This document shows positions 1 through 10,461 of a DNA stretch of 64,000 nt, piece by piece (the first letter of the stretch is position 1; each line of letters begins with the position of its first letter). Position numbers and translations under genes: made by a program. The notes beneath the pieces were generated by a model, which worked only from the letters and a program-made list of their open reading frames with translations, was not told where the DNA came from and made no database searches. The stretch is from Cosmopolites sordidus. Lineage: Eukaryota > Arthropoda > Insecta > Coleoptera > Curculionidae. Location of the stretch: the NCBI GenBank assembly GCA_031761425.1, contig JARFXV010000620.1, forward strand, positions 1 to 64,000. Direction: 5' to 3'.

Positions 1-319
1 TTCCAAAAATTAACTTAACTAACTAACTATTAAATTAACTAACTTAATTTTTTGTTTTTAAATGTACTTTTCAGAAAACAAATTTTTATGAATTTTTTTA
101 GTTTTTTGGAAAAACTCGTCAATTTTTCAAAATGGGCCATTTTTATTTATTTTTTTCTTAAAAGAACTTCGATTTATTCTGCGAATAATGCCGCGCATTC
201 CAGAGTGGGCCGACTTTTCTTTCTGCTTTTTTTTTATTGAAAATGATATTTTGTTCTATGATATTTTATACTTAATTAATATTTTATAATTAATTAATAA
301 TTTAACCTAATGATTAATG
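1..319. other. AT-rich sequence, no gene seen
   Basis: AT-rich with short TAACTAACT-type runs at the left edge. The small open frame at 52-240 is low-complexity (F, L, K) and has no recognisable motif. Confidence 0.5.
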
Positions 320-1290
320 ATTCAGATTTCAAGGTTGATACGATTAAGCCAACCATTCATCATGTTCACTTCTTCATAAGAATGTAAGTGTTGTTCTGAA
401 AGTTCGTGCTGCATCGATCGAAATAAATGGTAGTCCGAAGGGATTAAGTCCGGCGAATATGGCGGGTAAGGGAGGACGTCCCGTTTTTTACACATTTTAC
501 ATGGGGCCAAGCATTGTCATGTTGAAAAATGACTTTATCGTGTCTTTGACCGTATTCTGGTAGTTTTTCCTTCAATGATTTGTTCAATTTTATCAATTGT
601 TGTCGGTATCGATCGCGAGTAATCATTTCACCAAGGTTCAACAGTTCGTAATACACAGCTCCCATACTATCCCACCAACTACACAGTAAAGCCTTCTTTC
701 CACGTATATTGCGCAGTAGTTGTAATGTTGAAGGCTGGTCTTGGTCTACCCATGATTTTTTGCTTTTTGGGTTGTCAAAAAAGATTCAATTTTCATCACC
801 TGTCACAACTCGATGCAAAAAAACCTTTTTTTTCTGTCTGGCAAGCAAAATTTCACAAGTGGTTTTTCACCATTCAATGTCTTTTTCCTTCAATTCTTAT
901 GGAACCCATTTTCCATTCTTTCGGGATCTTTTCTAATGTGTGTAGACGTTCGGAAATGGTGGATTGGGCAACAGTCAATGCTTCTGCGAATTGTTTCAAC
1001 GTATGAGTTGAGTCTTCATCAATAATGCTTGGAAATCTGCATCTTCAAACTTTTTCGGTTATTCTGGTCACTCCTTGTCTTTTATATCAAAATCACCACT
1101 TTTAAAGCATTTAAACCATCGTTCAGAATTTTTTGGGTTAGAGCATGTTCACCATAAGCTTCAACCAACAATCGATAACTTTCAACGGCCATTTTCTTCA
1201 AATTAAAGTAGGTTATTAAATTTCCCCGTAAAACGACTTTTTCTGGATAATTAGACATATTCAAAGCTATAAAAAACTATGTTTTTTGTA
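320..1290 (-). mobile_element. mariner transposase relic
   Basis: Read on the minus strand, broken frames give an ordered mariner transposase. The N-terminal part (1264-1082) contains the helix-turn-helix region around YRLLVEAYGEHALT. The middle part (665-444) contains VYYELLNLGE and HDNAWPHV, around the second catalytic Asp. The C-terminal part (510-322) contains PYSPDLIPSDYHLFRS, the third catalytic Asp motif. The frames are split by stops and shifts, so it is a dead copy. I could not fix both terminal inverted repeats. Confidence 0.85.
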
Positions 1291-1394
1291 GCAATGTATA
1301 AGTAACGGTATATTTTAGCAAAATCGGGCATTACTAACCGAAACACCTAAGGTATAAGGGAAAGGGAAATAAGTTTTGTAAATTTCACCAACGA

Positions 1395-1712
1395 TTCTTT
1401 ACATTACTTTACAAAAAAGTTCCTCCATACCTCATGTAATTCTTTTGAGGCTGTACAGGAATTATTCCCAGTAAAAGTGATCCGGTAGTGGTAACATAAA
1501 TTGGCCCCCAAGAAGTTCAGATTTAACTCCACTTGATTTTTTCTAGTGGGATTATGTCAAGTGCAAAGTTTATAAAAATAAATCACGTACCATATTGCAA
1601 CTAAAGGAGAATATTGTTCATGAGATCCACTCGATATTCAGACATATGTCTGCAAATGACAAGAATGTCAGCGCCGCGAAAGCCGCCATCTCGACAGTGT
1701 TATTTTAGTTAA
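1395..1712 (+). mobile_element. mariner transposase 3' fragment
   Basis: Plus-strand translation around 1495-1570 gives NWPPRSSDLTPLDFF followed by a W-DYVKCKVYKNKS segment. This is the last catalytic Asp block and C-terminus of the mariner lineages that use the NWPPRS form. In-frame stops are present. It differs from the neighbouring minus-strand relic, which has the PYSPDL form, so it is a separate insertion. Confidence 0.75.
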
Positions 1713-1905
1713 ATAAATTTCCAAACACTGTACTATATTGTTATAATAATAAAATTATTATACCTTAAATAGACTTCTATTAATTATACCCACAAAAATG
1801 AACAACAATATTGGGCGCCTTGTATAATCAAAACGAGAACTTGTCCGAGCTATAATTTGCCACCACATTATACTTTTACTCACAATTATAAAAGTTTCTT
1901 TTTAG

Positions 1906-2191
1906 ACAAACTCTACCGGTTTTCCAGACAGTCAAAGAATAACTGAAATTATCCTGAAAAGAATTGATGAACGAGAAATGGAGGATTTCATTAGAGAAAC
2001 TGTAGAAGAATGTATCCAAACCATGGAAAAAGGTTTGAATTTTGTATACATGTCTTTCTGAAGTATAATTTTCTTTTATTTTAGAAAAAATTACAGAAAT
2101 GTGTGAATATTCTTCAAAGTTATCGAGTTGCCTTGTTCAAAAAGGAAAAATAAATTGCACAGATTGGCCCGTCGAAAGTATTTTATCTTAA
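1906..2191 (+). CDS. Two 3'-terminal exons of an unrecognised gene
   Basis: A pyrimidine-rich acceptor precedes 1906. Exon 1906-2032 is open and ends in a GT donor at 2033. A 52-bp intron ends at AG 2083-2084. Exon 2085-2191 continues in phase (AAA G|AA AAA) and stops with TAA at 2189. The visible protein end is about 78 aa, charged and mostly helical, with pieces such as RIDEREMEDFIRETVEEC and KINCTDWPVESILS at the end. The upstream exons must lie left of the window or beyond the transposon relics. I do not recognise the family. It is on the opposite strand to DRC2, so it is not the missing DRC2 tail. Confidence 0.55.
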
Positions 2192-2854
2192 AATTATAAT
2201 ATTAAAAACATTAAGTAAATAATTAAAAATATGTTAAATCATTATTTGTTATAAAGCAAAATTATATATCAACACTTATTCCTGGTAGTGCATAGAAATA
2301 TAAAGGCAATGTATATATAAATAAACACATTATAAGATTATTATTGAACTTCATACTTATTACATAATTCAAATTGATATATAACATATCAAATTGCAAA
2401 TATTTTTTATGACACAAGTGCACTTAAGAACGATAATTAAATGAATCTTATGAAACAAAAAATGTTTCGTTCGAAAAATTCTCAAACTCAAAGAAAACAA
2501 AATTTTATTTAACTTAATCACTATGAAATTCAATATATAAACGAGTAACAATTCCAACAAGCTTCAACTTTTTAAATAACCTCAGTGCAATAGTATTTTG
2601 CTTTACTTTTCATTTGAAGTGAATCTTCACGAAAAACGCAAAGGAAGGATTATTTTATATCCCATAAAACAAAATACTTTATAATACTCAAACTTCAATT
2701 TTATCTGTTTTTCAAAAATTATCAAAACGTGTGTGTTTTTCTCGATCATAACAAATAAGAAAATAAATACACGCCGTCTAAGAAATCATACTCTACTAAT
2801 GCCATTATAATTTCATCACACTTGCGCCATTTCTGTATCAGTCCAAGAACTTTT
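2192..2854. other. AT-rich intergenic sequence
   Basis: No splice-flanked coding exon or transposase motif was found. The open frame at 2369-2560 (minus) is hydrophobic low-complexity translation of AT-rich DNA. Confidence 0.5.
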
Positions 2855-3632
2855 CGAGCGATTCTCCTAATAATGAAAGTTGATAGACTGAAAATTGAAA
2901 AGCAGATGTTTTATTAAGATTTTGTTGAATTGGCGAAAGAATATGTAGAAGGAATATATAGACTGCAGAAGGAGGACCAGAAAAAGTTGTATTATTAATC
3001 ATCAAACATTTGAGGTGATATTGGCAAGGGATTCAAAAGTCAATCCACTTGATGAACAAAGAATTAAAGAGGAGTTTAATGATATATATACAACAATAAA
3101 AAAACAACTGAAACTAAACTCATTATATCAAAAATGAGAAGAACAAGTATGGAACAAGGAAAAGCATGGTTTTCTATGTTAGATATTCTACAATGAATAA
3201 ATGTCTTCTTAGAGGTTGTATATCTAAAAGTTGACATTGAACAAAGACAAGAAGCAGTGAGAGTGAAATTAATGAAAAAAATCATAGCTGATAGACTGAA
3301 AATTAAAAAGCAGATATTTTATAAGTATTTCATTAATTTGGCGAAAGAATATATTGCTGTTCGATCAAAATTGAAGGAAAATACAATAATAAAGACTGCA
3401 GAAGAAGGACTAGAAAAGGTTCAAACTGTCAAGTTTAATCAAGAGAAAAAAATAAATATAAATTCAGGTATATCATAATAAGTATTCGTAAGATATAAAG
3501 TATTGTTTCTTATTATACGAAAGTAATAGCCATACAGTCAAAGGAACCTGTTGATTTAAATCAAAAGATTAGTGAAATGCTTCAAAATGAACTAGAAGAA
3601 GAATTAATTCCTCCAAAAATAAGAATAATTAA
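2855..3632 (+). pseudogene. Rearranged partial copy of the 20.4-kb coiled-coil gene
   Basis: The DNA closely matches exons 3 to 5 of the gene at 20411-22466, introns included, so it arose at the DNA level. The order is scrambled. 2858-2990 resembles exon 4 (DRLKIEKQMFY, LAKEYVEG). It then joins exon 3 sequence (INHQTFEVILARDSKVN equivalent, 2990-3140). After that comes intron 3 and a second, better copy of exon 4 (3221-3470), then the start of exon 5 (3540-3630). Stops interrupt the frames (for example after QMFY). It is not expected to make the protein. Confidence 0.85.
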
Positions 3633-4382
3633 CATCAATACACTTTGTCCAAAAGGGAAGAAGGAAGGGGAATCTAATTATTTTTATACGTCCTAAAACA
3701 CACTACTGCGTAATGAACTCTTGAACTTCCTTTTACAGAAATGAATAAAACATCATTAATTTCGCCAAAATCTAACTTTTATTAAAAACCAGTGAACATG
3801 AAGTGGAAAAAATAATTTCAGATTTTATAATAATTTATTTTCTGTTCTGTCTATGATCACGCTTCTTGCGACTTCTCTAGTCTAACATCCATAATGTCAT
3901 TCGCAGTAATGAAATAGGTAGTGGGTCGCCGAATCGCACCGATTATAGAACACGTGCTTTGGGCACAGACAAGTTTGTGCCGCTACTGTTTTCTTTACTA
4001 TCGCGTGCCAAAAACAAAGACAGCAATGCATCGTTTCGCTAGTAACCCGGAGATTAAACGCATTTTTAACGTCATATATTGGGCGCTGCGCCATTCTCCG
4101 ACATCCTAAGCGCTGACATCAGATATGGGCGAAGCTTATCGAACCTTTCCAAACAAAGAAAATGTCCATTAAAATTCTCATAAGAGAAATTTTGTTGGTC
4201 ATTTTCTTCTGTTTACAAGTTTAATAAGCAATTTCTCTCATAGTTTCGATTTCAGTTTTTTGGTAGGATTTTCAGGTATATTTTCTTGAATTCATTATTG
4301 GTGAGTTGTTTTTTTACAAAATCTATTATATAAATTATAAACATTACATTGAACAAAAAAATGTAGATATTGACATTTTCTG
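3633..4382. other. Unassigned sequence between two exon-5 copies
   Basis: No gene recognised. The stretch 3890-4120 is visibly richer in G+C than its surroundings, suggesting an inserted element, but I found no motif or terminal repeat. It is bracketed by two near-identical 75-bp pieces of the coiled-coil gene (3545-3630 and 4383-4458). Confidence 0.4.
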
Positions 4383-4458
4383 TCGATTTAAATCAAAAGA
4401 TTAGTGAAATGCTTCAAAATGAACTAGAAGAAAATTTAATTCCTCCAAAAATAAGAAT
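4383..4458 (+). pseudogene. Second copy of the exon-5 start of the coiled-coil gene
   Basis: The translation around LNQKISEMLQNELEE and LIPPKIRM matches the start of exon 5 of the gene at 20411-22466 and the pseudogene piece at 3545-3630. It stops abruptly after about 75 bp. Confidence 0.8.
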
Positions 4459-4546
4459 GAATGAGTGAAAAGAAGGGTTAAATTTTGTGTTGTAATATAT
4501 TTGCGTTTAAATCTCCGGAGAAATGGTATGATATTTACATATATAT

Positions 4547-4547
<1 letters not shown>

Positions 4548-4626
<79 letters not shown>
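4548..4626. repeat. (TA)n microsatellite
   Basis: Uninterrupted alternating T/A of about 79 bp. Confidence 0.98.
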
Positions 4627-4627
<1 letters not shown>

Positions 4628-4829
4628 GCTTTCAGAAAAATTGAAAGGTAACACTAATTATATTATTTATTACAATGGCAGTAATGAAGTAGTTCATTAC
4701 CATGGGAGTCATAATTACTATCATCAAATCCAAGGAAATCTTCACATTTTAAAGCGATCCAAGTGTTACTTATGTATATGGACATTGTAAGAACTTGCAA
4801 CGGTTCTTATTGAATATGATCAATGATGA

Positions 4830-5290
4830 GCAGAAAATTTAAAACTATTAAAAAATGTTTATGTTAAATTTACTGTCAAGGAGAACCCCAATCCGAATGT
4901 CAAAATATGCAAGGAAATCTGTGATACCTTAACCATAGAGGTTCATGAACGTTTTAGTTTCGATTTATACCTAACTGTTGAAAATTTATTTGAAGCTGAA
5001 AAATATGGTGAATATCCAGCCGTCTTGGCAAATGAAGACATTAAAATTGTGTGTAACCTGTTTGCAAACGTAAATTACTTAAAATTAAAAAATGAACTCT
5101 ACCTCAATGAATCAAAACATTTCTAAGAAACACTATAGTCCAGGAACGGCTGTGCCCGTTAGCAATACTATCTATTGAAAAAAAAACTTGTGAAGTCAAT
5201 TTCAAATTTTAATGATCAAGTCATCCATCACTTTGCTGCTCAAAAATTTCGGAGGATGGACTTCAACTACAAACAGATTTAATGGTCATG
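4830..5290 (+). mobile_element. hAT-like transposase C-terminal relic
   Basis: With frame shifts, 5040-5270 reads as FLRNTIVQERLCPLAILSIE followed by a segment ending in FAAQKFRRMDF. This resembles the C-terminal dimerisation region of hAT/ZMYM-type transposase-derived proteins (ERL-x-LA-LSIE ... FA-x-K-x-RR). The upstream part (4860-5030) carries compatible but weaker similarity (EICDTLTIEVHERFSFD). Stops and shifts make it a pseudogene. The family is from memory; a hAT-derived host gene relic is the alternative. Confidence 0.5.
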
Positions 5291-5839
5291 GTCCTATAGT
5301 GAGTTTAGCAGAATTTTATTATCTAGGTACATATTTGAAAATTTTGATGACACTTGTATTTCTACAAAGCAAAGTGTGTGTATGATACTAAGAAATGTAA
5401 AATTTTTAGTTGCGACGCATTTCCCCATCCTGATTCAAAAATTTGGTTATACGTGCCCCACCTGTTTTTCCCCATGAACCGCCGCTAATAAAAACATAAG
5501 AAAAAAATATAAAAATGGAGAGAAAATATTTTCTCCTTAAATAAACGAAAAATAACTTTAAATTATTTGCATATCTCAATATTCAATCATGTTTAGAATT
5601 TCAATTCCATGAATTCTTATAAGATAATACAATACGCTTTTATGACATTCCACTAAAATTATCTCAATTGTTGTTTACAAATAGAAAAAAAAATAGAAAA
5701 CACTTGCTAAAAAACCTAGAACACTGCCATTATTGTTTTTATGGAATAGCAACAAAAATAAAAATGGATTTTGAAATGCTCCGCAAATTGAGCAGTTTTA
5801 TTAATTCTTGAATAAAACAAAATTTGCCTTGATTTCAAA
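5291..5839. other. AT-rich sequence, no gene seen
   Basis: Neither strand shows a supported coding segment or a clear repeat end. Confidence 0.45.
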
Positions 5840-6245
5840 AAACTTTTTACCAAACTTTCACCGTTCTTAGCCAACCTATTTATGAGGTAAATTTGAAACC
5901 GAGGCGAAAAATGAATTCAGTTACTTTCCGTAGGTATGGTTAAGATATGTGGATGACATTTTTGCAATTTTCGATCCAAAAAATTAAAATTTCGATGATT
6001 TTATTAAGAACTTATATAGTAAATCCCAAAACATAATATTCACGCATGAACTCGAAAAACAATGCTAGTTTACCATTTCTCGATGTTTTAGTCTCTATAA
6101 ATAATAAAAATAGGTTAGATTTTGATATTTTTAGGAAAAACACCAACAGTTCGAGATACATTCCTAATTCCTAATAAGGTGTAATTTAGGAACATCTTTC
6201 GATGTAACACTAAAATTTAGTCCTTTAGAAAGTACATACTTTTCA
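5840..6245 (+). mobile_element. Penelope-like element reverse transcriptase relic
   Basis: The plus strand holds WLRYVDDIFAIFD (5938-5985), the RT catalytic YVDD box. It is followed by NIIFTHELE and LPFLDVLVSI-like blocks typical of the segment after the YxDD box in Penelope-like retroelements. Several stops and shifts are present. The fragment ends where an oppositely oriented PLE piece begins. Confidence 0.75.
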
Positions 6246-6249
6246 GAAT

Positions 6250-6706
6250 CAGATAATATTTTACTTGAAAGGTTAATTACAGTTTTATTAATGAATTTTT
6301 TGTCTGTATGTCTATTAATGTGTTTTGTATTTGTTCCATGTATTTCAATAAATAATTTTTTAAATGTCTTATTGTGACTATTTTTTTGGATATTGAAGTG
6401 ATATATGTATCTGGAATAGACGCTATTATAAACGTGATTAAAATCTACTTCAGTTCCTTTTTCGTATATTTGTTATAATGTATTATCAATGTCAGTCTTT
6501 AATTGTTGTTTAGTGTATATGTGTTGTTGAATGCAATCTCCTAAAAGTGCTAAACTAGCCCTATGTAAAATATATATGCTTCTATTTGTGTTATATGGTA
6601 TATTTAAACGTAAACCTTTTGGTATTATGTCACAATCTTTACATTTGTAAAGAAATGTTAAGCTGTTTTCAGAATGTTGTATGATATTTTTGCTATATGG
6701 CAACAT
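6250..6706 (-). mobile_element. Penelope-like element N-terminal fragment, inverted
   Basis: The minus-strand frame 6706-6473 reads FLYKCKDCDIIPKGLRLNIP and then a segment with ASLALLGDCIQQH. This pattern (short Cys pair, IPKGL, then charged helices) resembles the region before the RT in Penelope-like ORFs. It lies head-on against plus-strand PLE pieces on both sides, an arrangement known for PLE insertions. Assignment is from memory. Confidence 0.5.
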
Positions 6707-6716
6707 AGCATTGACG

Positions 6717-7494
6717 ATCTAAATATTTTTTACAAGATATAAATTCTCGAGAGCCTACAATTAAGTTTACTTTACAAATGGAGAAGGAGAATAAATTGCC
6801 ATTCCTCGACACTTTAATATTAAAACAGTCTGCAAAAAGCCGACAAACACAGATAGGTATCTCAATTTCTTTTCCAATCACTCAAAATCGGTCAAAATAG
6901 GAATAATTAAAACTTTATATGACAGAGCAAAACTTGTTTGTACCAACAGTGATACACTACAAAAAGAAACAAATCACATTAAAGACATTTTAATAAAAAA
7001 CAATTACTCAAAAAATGTTATAGATAAATCGTTTAAAACTTTTGATTCCAGACAAAACAGACAAGTTATTAATAACAATAATAATAACTCTCAAACAATT
7101 AACCTCACAATTCCTTATATCCGCGGTATTTCTAACATAAGAACAACATTTAAAACAAAAAAAAATACTCTTAGATCTCTATTAACAAAAACTAAACCAA
7201 TCAACACAACAAAATACCAAAAATGTGGTTTATAAAATTTCCTGCGAATATGGCACATTCCATATAGGTGAGACATCTAGACCGTTAGATGTTAGAACAA
7301 AAGAGATGTTAGATGTTAGAACAAAAAACCTTCTTAGAAAGGTCGATTTAAATAAATCTAAAATTTGCCAACACGCATGGGAATCGAGTCATAAAATCAA
7401 TTGGAATAATTCCAAAATGGTATTAAAAGAATCGGTAACAAAATACAGAAGATTAAAAGAAACCGCTATAATTAATTTAAATAAAAATAAATGA
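6717..7494 (+). mobile_element. Penelope-like element: RT end and GIY-YIG endonuclease
   Basis: Plus-strand translation with shifts gives NKLPFLDTLILK, a NFFSNHSKSVK-like block, then KIGIIKTLYDRAK and the linker common in PLE ORFs. The open frame 7225-7494 is the GIY-YIG endonuclease. It opens VVYKISCEYGTFHIGETSRP (the GIY and YIG equivalents), followed by QHAWESSHKINW and the terminal RRLKETAIINL. A tandem duplication of a VRTKEMLD-type segment (7285-7330) sits between the YIG box and the rest. The endonuclease frame is open, but upstream parts are shifted, so the copy is inactive. Confidence 0.85.
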
Positions 7495-8229
7495 TACAAC
7501 TACTAAAGGATACAACTAAAAACATTTAAGAATTTCAATAAACAATTACAATCACCCGGTAAACGTCACCTATATATATTTTTTTGGTAGTATGTCACTG
7601 TCATTAAAAACTAATTGTCAATGTAAGTATCATTGACATACACAAAAAAAATATATTTACTTTCTATCTTTTCATAATTTATGGATATTAATATACTTTA
7701 TTTTTAGATTCGTATTGAAAACGGGAGGAGAATACTTCCCGAAACGTTAACGTAAAAAGTTTGTATATTTTTTAGAACAGTTTTATATTTTTAAAATTTT
7801 GTTCGTTAGGCAAATCTATTACAAAAAAGAATCACTGAGAAATTTGTCTCCGTTTGGTTTTTTGTTTTTATCCAGTGATTCTTTATTTACATAAGAACAG
7901 ATATTTTTTATATTTTTTGAGTTTTAGATCGTGGCTAAAAACCCAAATAAAGAAAAAAATAAATAGGGCTTTGAATGCATATGAAAGCATTCAAATAGAA
8001 AAATGCAAGAAAATTATGAACCGGGATAAAGGACCTATTCCGTTTAATCAACTTTTTCAATTATTAATGTAAGGGTCAGTAAACTTCACGGTTCATTTTT
8101 ACTTTCTTTTGTCTCTTTCCCCTTTTTTTTTCTTGTATTCATTTTTTATACGCTTTATTAGGTAGATAGTACACCTCCTAGGTAGTAGGTTAGCAATTAG
8201 GGTTTTCATATAAATAGAACATAGTTTAG
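7495..8229 (+). mobile_element. Penelope-like element 3' flank
   Basis: This non-coding stretch follows the GIY-YIG frame. It shares segments with sequence near 57600-58080 (opposite orientation), including a hairpin followed by GAAACGTTAACG. I read it as the terminal region of a PLE. Confidence 0.5.
7704..7762 (+). ncRNA. Hammerhead-like hairpin, variant core
   Basis: TTGAAAA stands where a hammerhead has CUGAUGA. It is followed by a strong hairpin (CGGGAGG with CTTCCCG), then GAAA, then the palindrome ACGTTAACGT. The layout is that of a hammerhead with a short stem III, but the core is changed at conserved positions, so cleavage is not expected. A near copy lies at 57865-57930 on the minus strand. 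Confidence 0.45.
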
Positions 8230-8250
8230 CTTTAGAATTAGATTAAATCA

Positions 8251-8294
8251 TCTCCTGATGATGCTAAAATGGTTAGCGAAACGTGCGTCGAGAA
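8251..8294 (+). ncRNA. Type I hammerhead ribozyme motif (PLE-derived)
   Basis: All conserved boxes are in order. CTGATGA is at 8255-8261. Stem II is GCTAA (8263-8267) with TTAGC (8273-8277). GAAA is at 8278-8281. A two-base-pair stem III (CG TG CG) precedes the GUC cleavage triplet at 8287-8289. Stem I is TCTC (8251-8254) with GAGA (8290-8293). One extra U (8262) lies between the core and stem II. Small type I hammerheads with very short stem III are known from Penelope-like elements, and PLE endonuclease sequence lies just upstream. Activity is inferred. Confidence 0.75.
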
Positions 8295-8600
8295 CTTTAA
8301 AAAAAGTGATTCGGTGTTTAGTGATAAATTTTATGACTTTAGTGTTTCACGCCGAAGGTGGCATTGCCGTAAAATATTTAGTATAGTGTGTATTGCTTTT
8401 TACGTGCAACAGATGGCGCTGTTTAAAAAGAAAACCTGCTTTTACCTGTTACAGGTGTGACATCTTTATAATAGATATATAAAAACACACGCGTGTTCGA
8501 ATACAACTTTATGTCAAAATTTCAAAGGAATCGGAGAAAAACTTCGGAGATTTAAGATTTTGAACAAACGAACATTTATATTTTTATTTATATAAATTGA
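8295..8600 (+). mobile_element. PLE terminal region downstream of the hammerhead
   Basis: The sequence after the ribozyme (a GGTGTTTAGTGATAAAT-like block, then TTTAGTGTTTCAC) recurs after the related motifs at 37895-37965 and 63455-63520, so it belongs to the same repeat family. No coding function seen. Confidence 0.55.
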
Positions 8601-8604
8601 AACA

Positions 8605-9720
8605 TAGCGTGTGGTATTTAAACACGAGATACAATATCTGCTAAATGACCACCTCTTGCAGCTCCACAGACGTCCAGTCTTTTGTCAAAATTTTGGACGA
8701 TATTTTCGAATCGTGGCTCTATCTCAACAATGACCCCAATAATTTCATCCTTTAGTTCAAGAATCAATTGTGGATTATTCTTATAGACCTGGGTTTTCAC
8801 GTAACGCCAAAGAAAATAGTACAACGGTGTCAAATCACATGATCTGGCAGTCAATTAACCGTTTCTTGCAATAACTCGTCCAGGAAATGTTTCTCTCAAT
8901 AAATCAATTGTTTCATTTGAATAGTGAGAGGTAGTGCCAGCCTATTGAAACCATATATCCTCCAGATCAAAATTATTCAATTCAGTCTACAAAAATCCCT
9001 TTATCATCTCACGATATCGAACACCATTCACAGTTACAACTTCACCAGCAGCATTCCGAAAGAAATACGGCCCAATTACACCTCCTGGTCATAATACACA
9101 CCAAACAGTGCCTTGTTTAAGATGTCCACCGCCCAATGTACAGCGCCCCAAGATGTAAAGCACCCCAAATGCGGCAATTTTGTTTATTAACATAGCCACC
9201 AATTTCAAAAAGTGTTTCATCTGAAAAGATGGTTTCTTGAGAAAAATCATATGTTTGTTCTTTGATCCAATTGAATAAATGCACGACGTTTTGAATGATC
9301 CATTAGCTTTAGTTCCTGTGTTAGTTGAACCTTAGATGCCTTCAGAGCTAAATCATTTCGTAAAATGCGCCATATTGTGGATTTACTGAATCCAAATTGT
9401 TGTGAACGTCGACTAATGAAAATTATTGGGTCTTCAACAACACTTTCACGTACCAAATCAATATGCTCTTGTGAAGGACCACTAGAACTATATATTGCTC
9501 TTCTATTATCATCCACCACATATTATTACCAGACCAGTTTCTTGAAATTTTTTAACAATTCGATCCATAGTGCTTTCAGAATAAACCATTGTGCAAACCG
9601 TAAATATCACGTAATTTTCTAAAAACATTTTTCACTGAACGCCCATTTTCATAAAATAACTCAAAAATGTTGACGCGTTATTGTATTGTGTACGACTCCA
9701 TTTTTAAAAATGTAATACAT
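8605..9720 (-). mobile_element. mariner-type transposase relic (family B)
   Basis: On the minus strand, 9519-9247 gives an HTH region with SGPSQEHIDLVRESVVEDP and FGFSKSTIWRILRNDL. 8854-8618 gives SCDLTPLYYFLW, the last catalytic Asp block, and a C-terminus ending near VCGAARGGHLADIV. In between, 9010-9240 holds PGGVIGPYFFRNA-like and GVRYREM-like blocks with stops. The same family, opposite strand, is at 13850-14860. Confidence 0.85.
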
Positions 9721-10362
9721 TACATTTCTGAAATGAAACTAGACCTAGGCGAATTCACAGCGCCATCTGTGTTTTATTCAAGAATTAAAAAACCCGTTCA
9801 GTTTAAATGATCAGTTACCTTGAAAATATTAAAAAAACTAAGAACCATCATTTGGAAAAATATTTTTAAATATAACTTATAAAAAGGGATTGAAATTTTT
9901 AAAAAATGATCAATGATATCATTTTTCTGAGATTATTGATTTATTTTGAATTTGAAAAAATGCCTAATTCAAAATAATTATCGAAAAGTGAAGTGTTTTT
10001 TGGAGAAATACTGTTTCGTACAATGCATGCTAGATTCACACTGTAGATAAACAAAAAAATCATTAGTTAATTATTGAACTTGATAAATATTATTTAATTG
10101 AGATTATATGGAATTGCGGAATTATTACTGTATGACGTAACTGTACTTAAGAATTAAAAAAAATAGAATTCCAAAGAAAGTCAAATAAAAGGATAAATCT
10201 AAACTACTTTAAAAAACATAATTTAATAACAATATATGTCACAGGTTGTCTAGAAGGAAACTGTAAAGTTTAGAGGCTTTAGAACGGTTTTTTAAATGTA
10301 ATAAACCTTTTCCTCTTCTCGTTTAGAATCACATTTTTCAGTAGTTCGATATTTGTTAATTT
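9721..10362. other. AT-rich sequence, no gene seen
   Basis: No supported coding segment, splice-flanked exon or terminal repeat was found here. Confidence 0.45.
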
Positions 10363-10383
10363 CCAATACCTTTAAACCACTTG

Positions 10384-10461
10384 AAGGATTGTTTACCTTT
10401 ATACAATACACACAATACCTTTAAACCACTTGTGTGTATTGTATAAAGGTAAACAATCCTT
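10384..10461. repeat. 30-bp perfect inverted repeat with 18-nt loop
   Basis: Arms 10384-10413 and 10432-10461 are exact reverse complements. The 18-nt loop (AATACCTTTAAACCACTT) also occurs directly upstream of the left arm, so the fold-back is built from one unit copied in inverted order. Confidence 0.9.

Noticed and set aside
1906..2191. Missing C-terminus of DRC2
   Set aside because: Wrong strand relative to DRC2 and the sequence does not resemble the family's C-terminal part.
3890..4120. tRNA-derived SINE
   Set aside because: The GC-richer block shows no A-box or B-box pair or cloverleaf that I can support.
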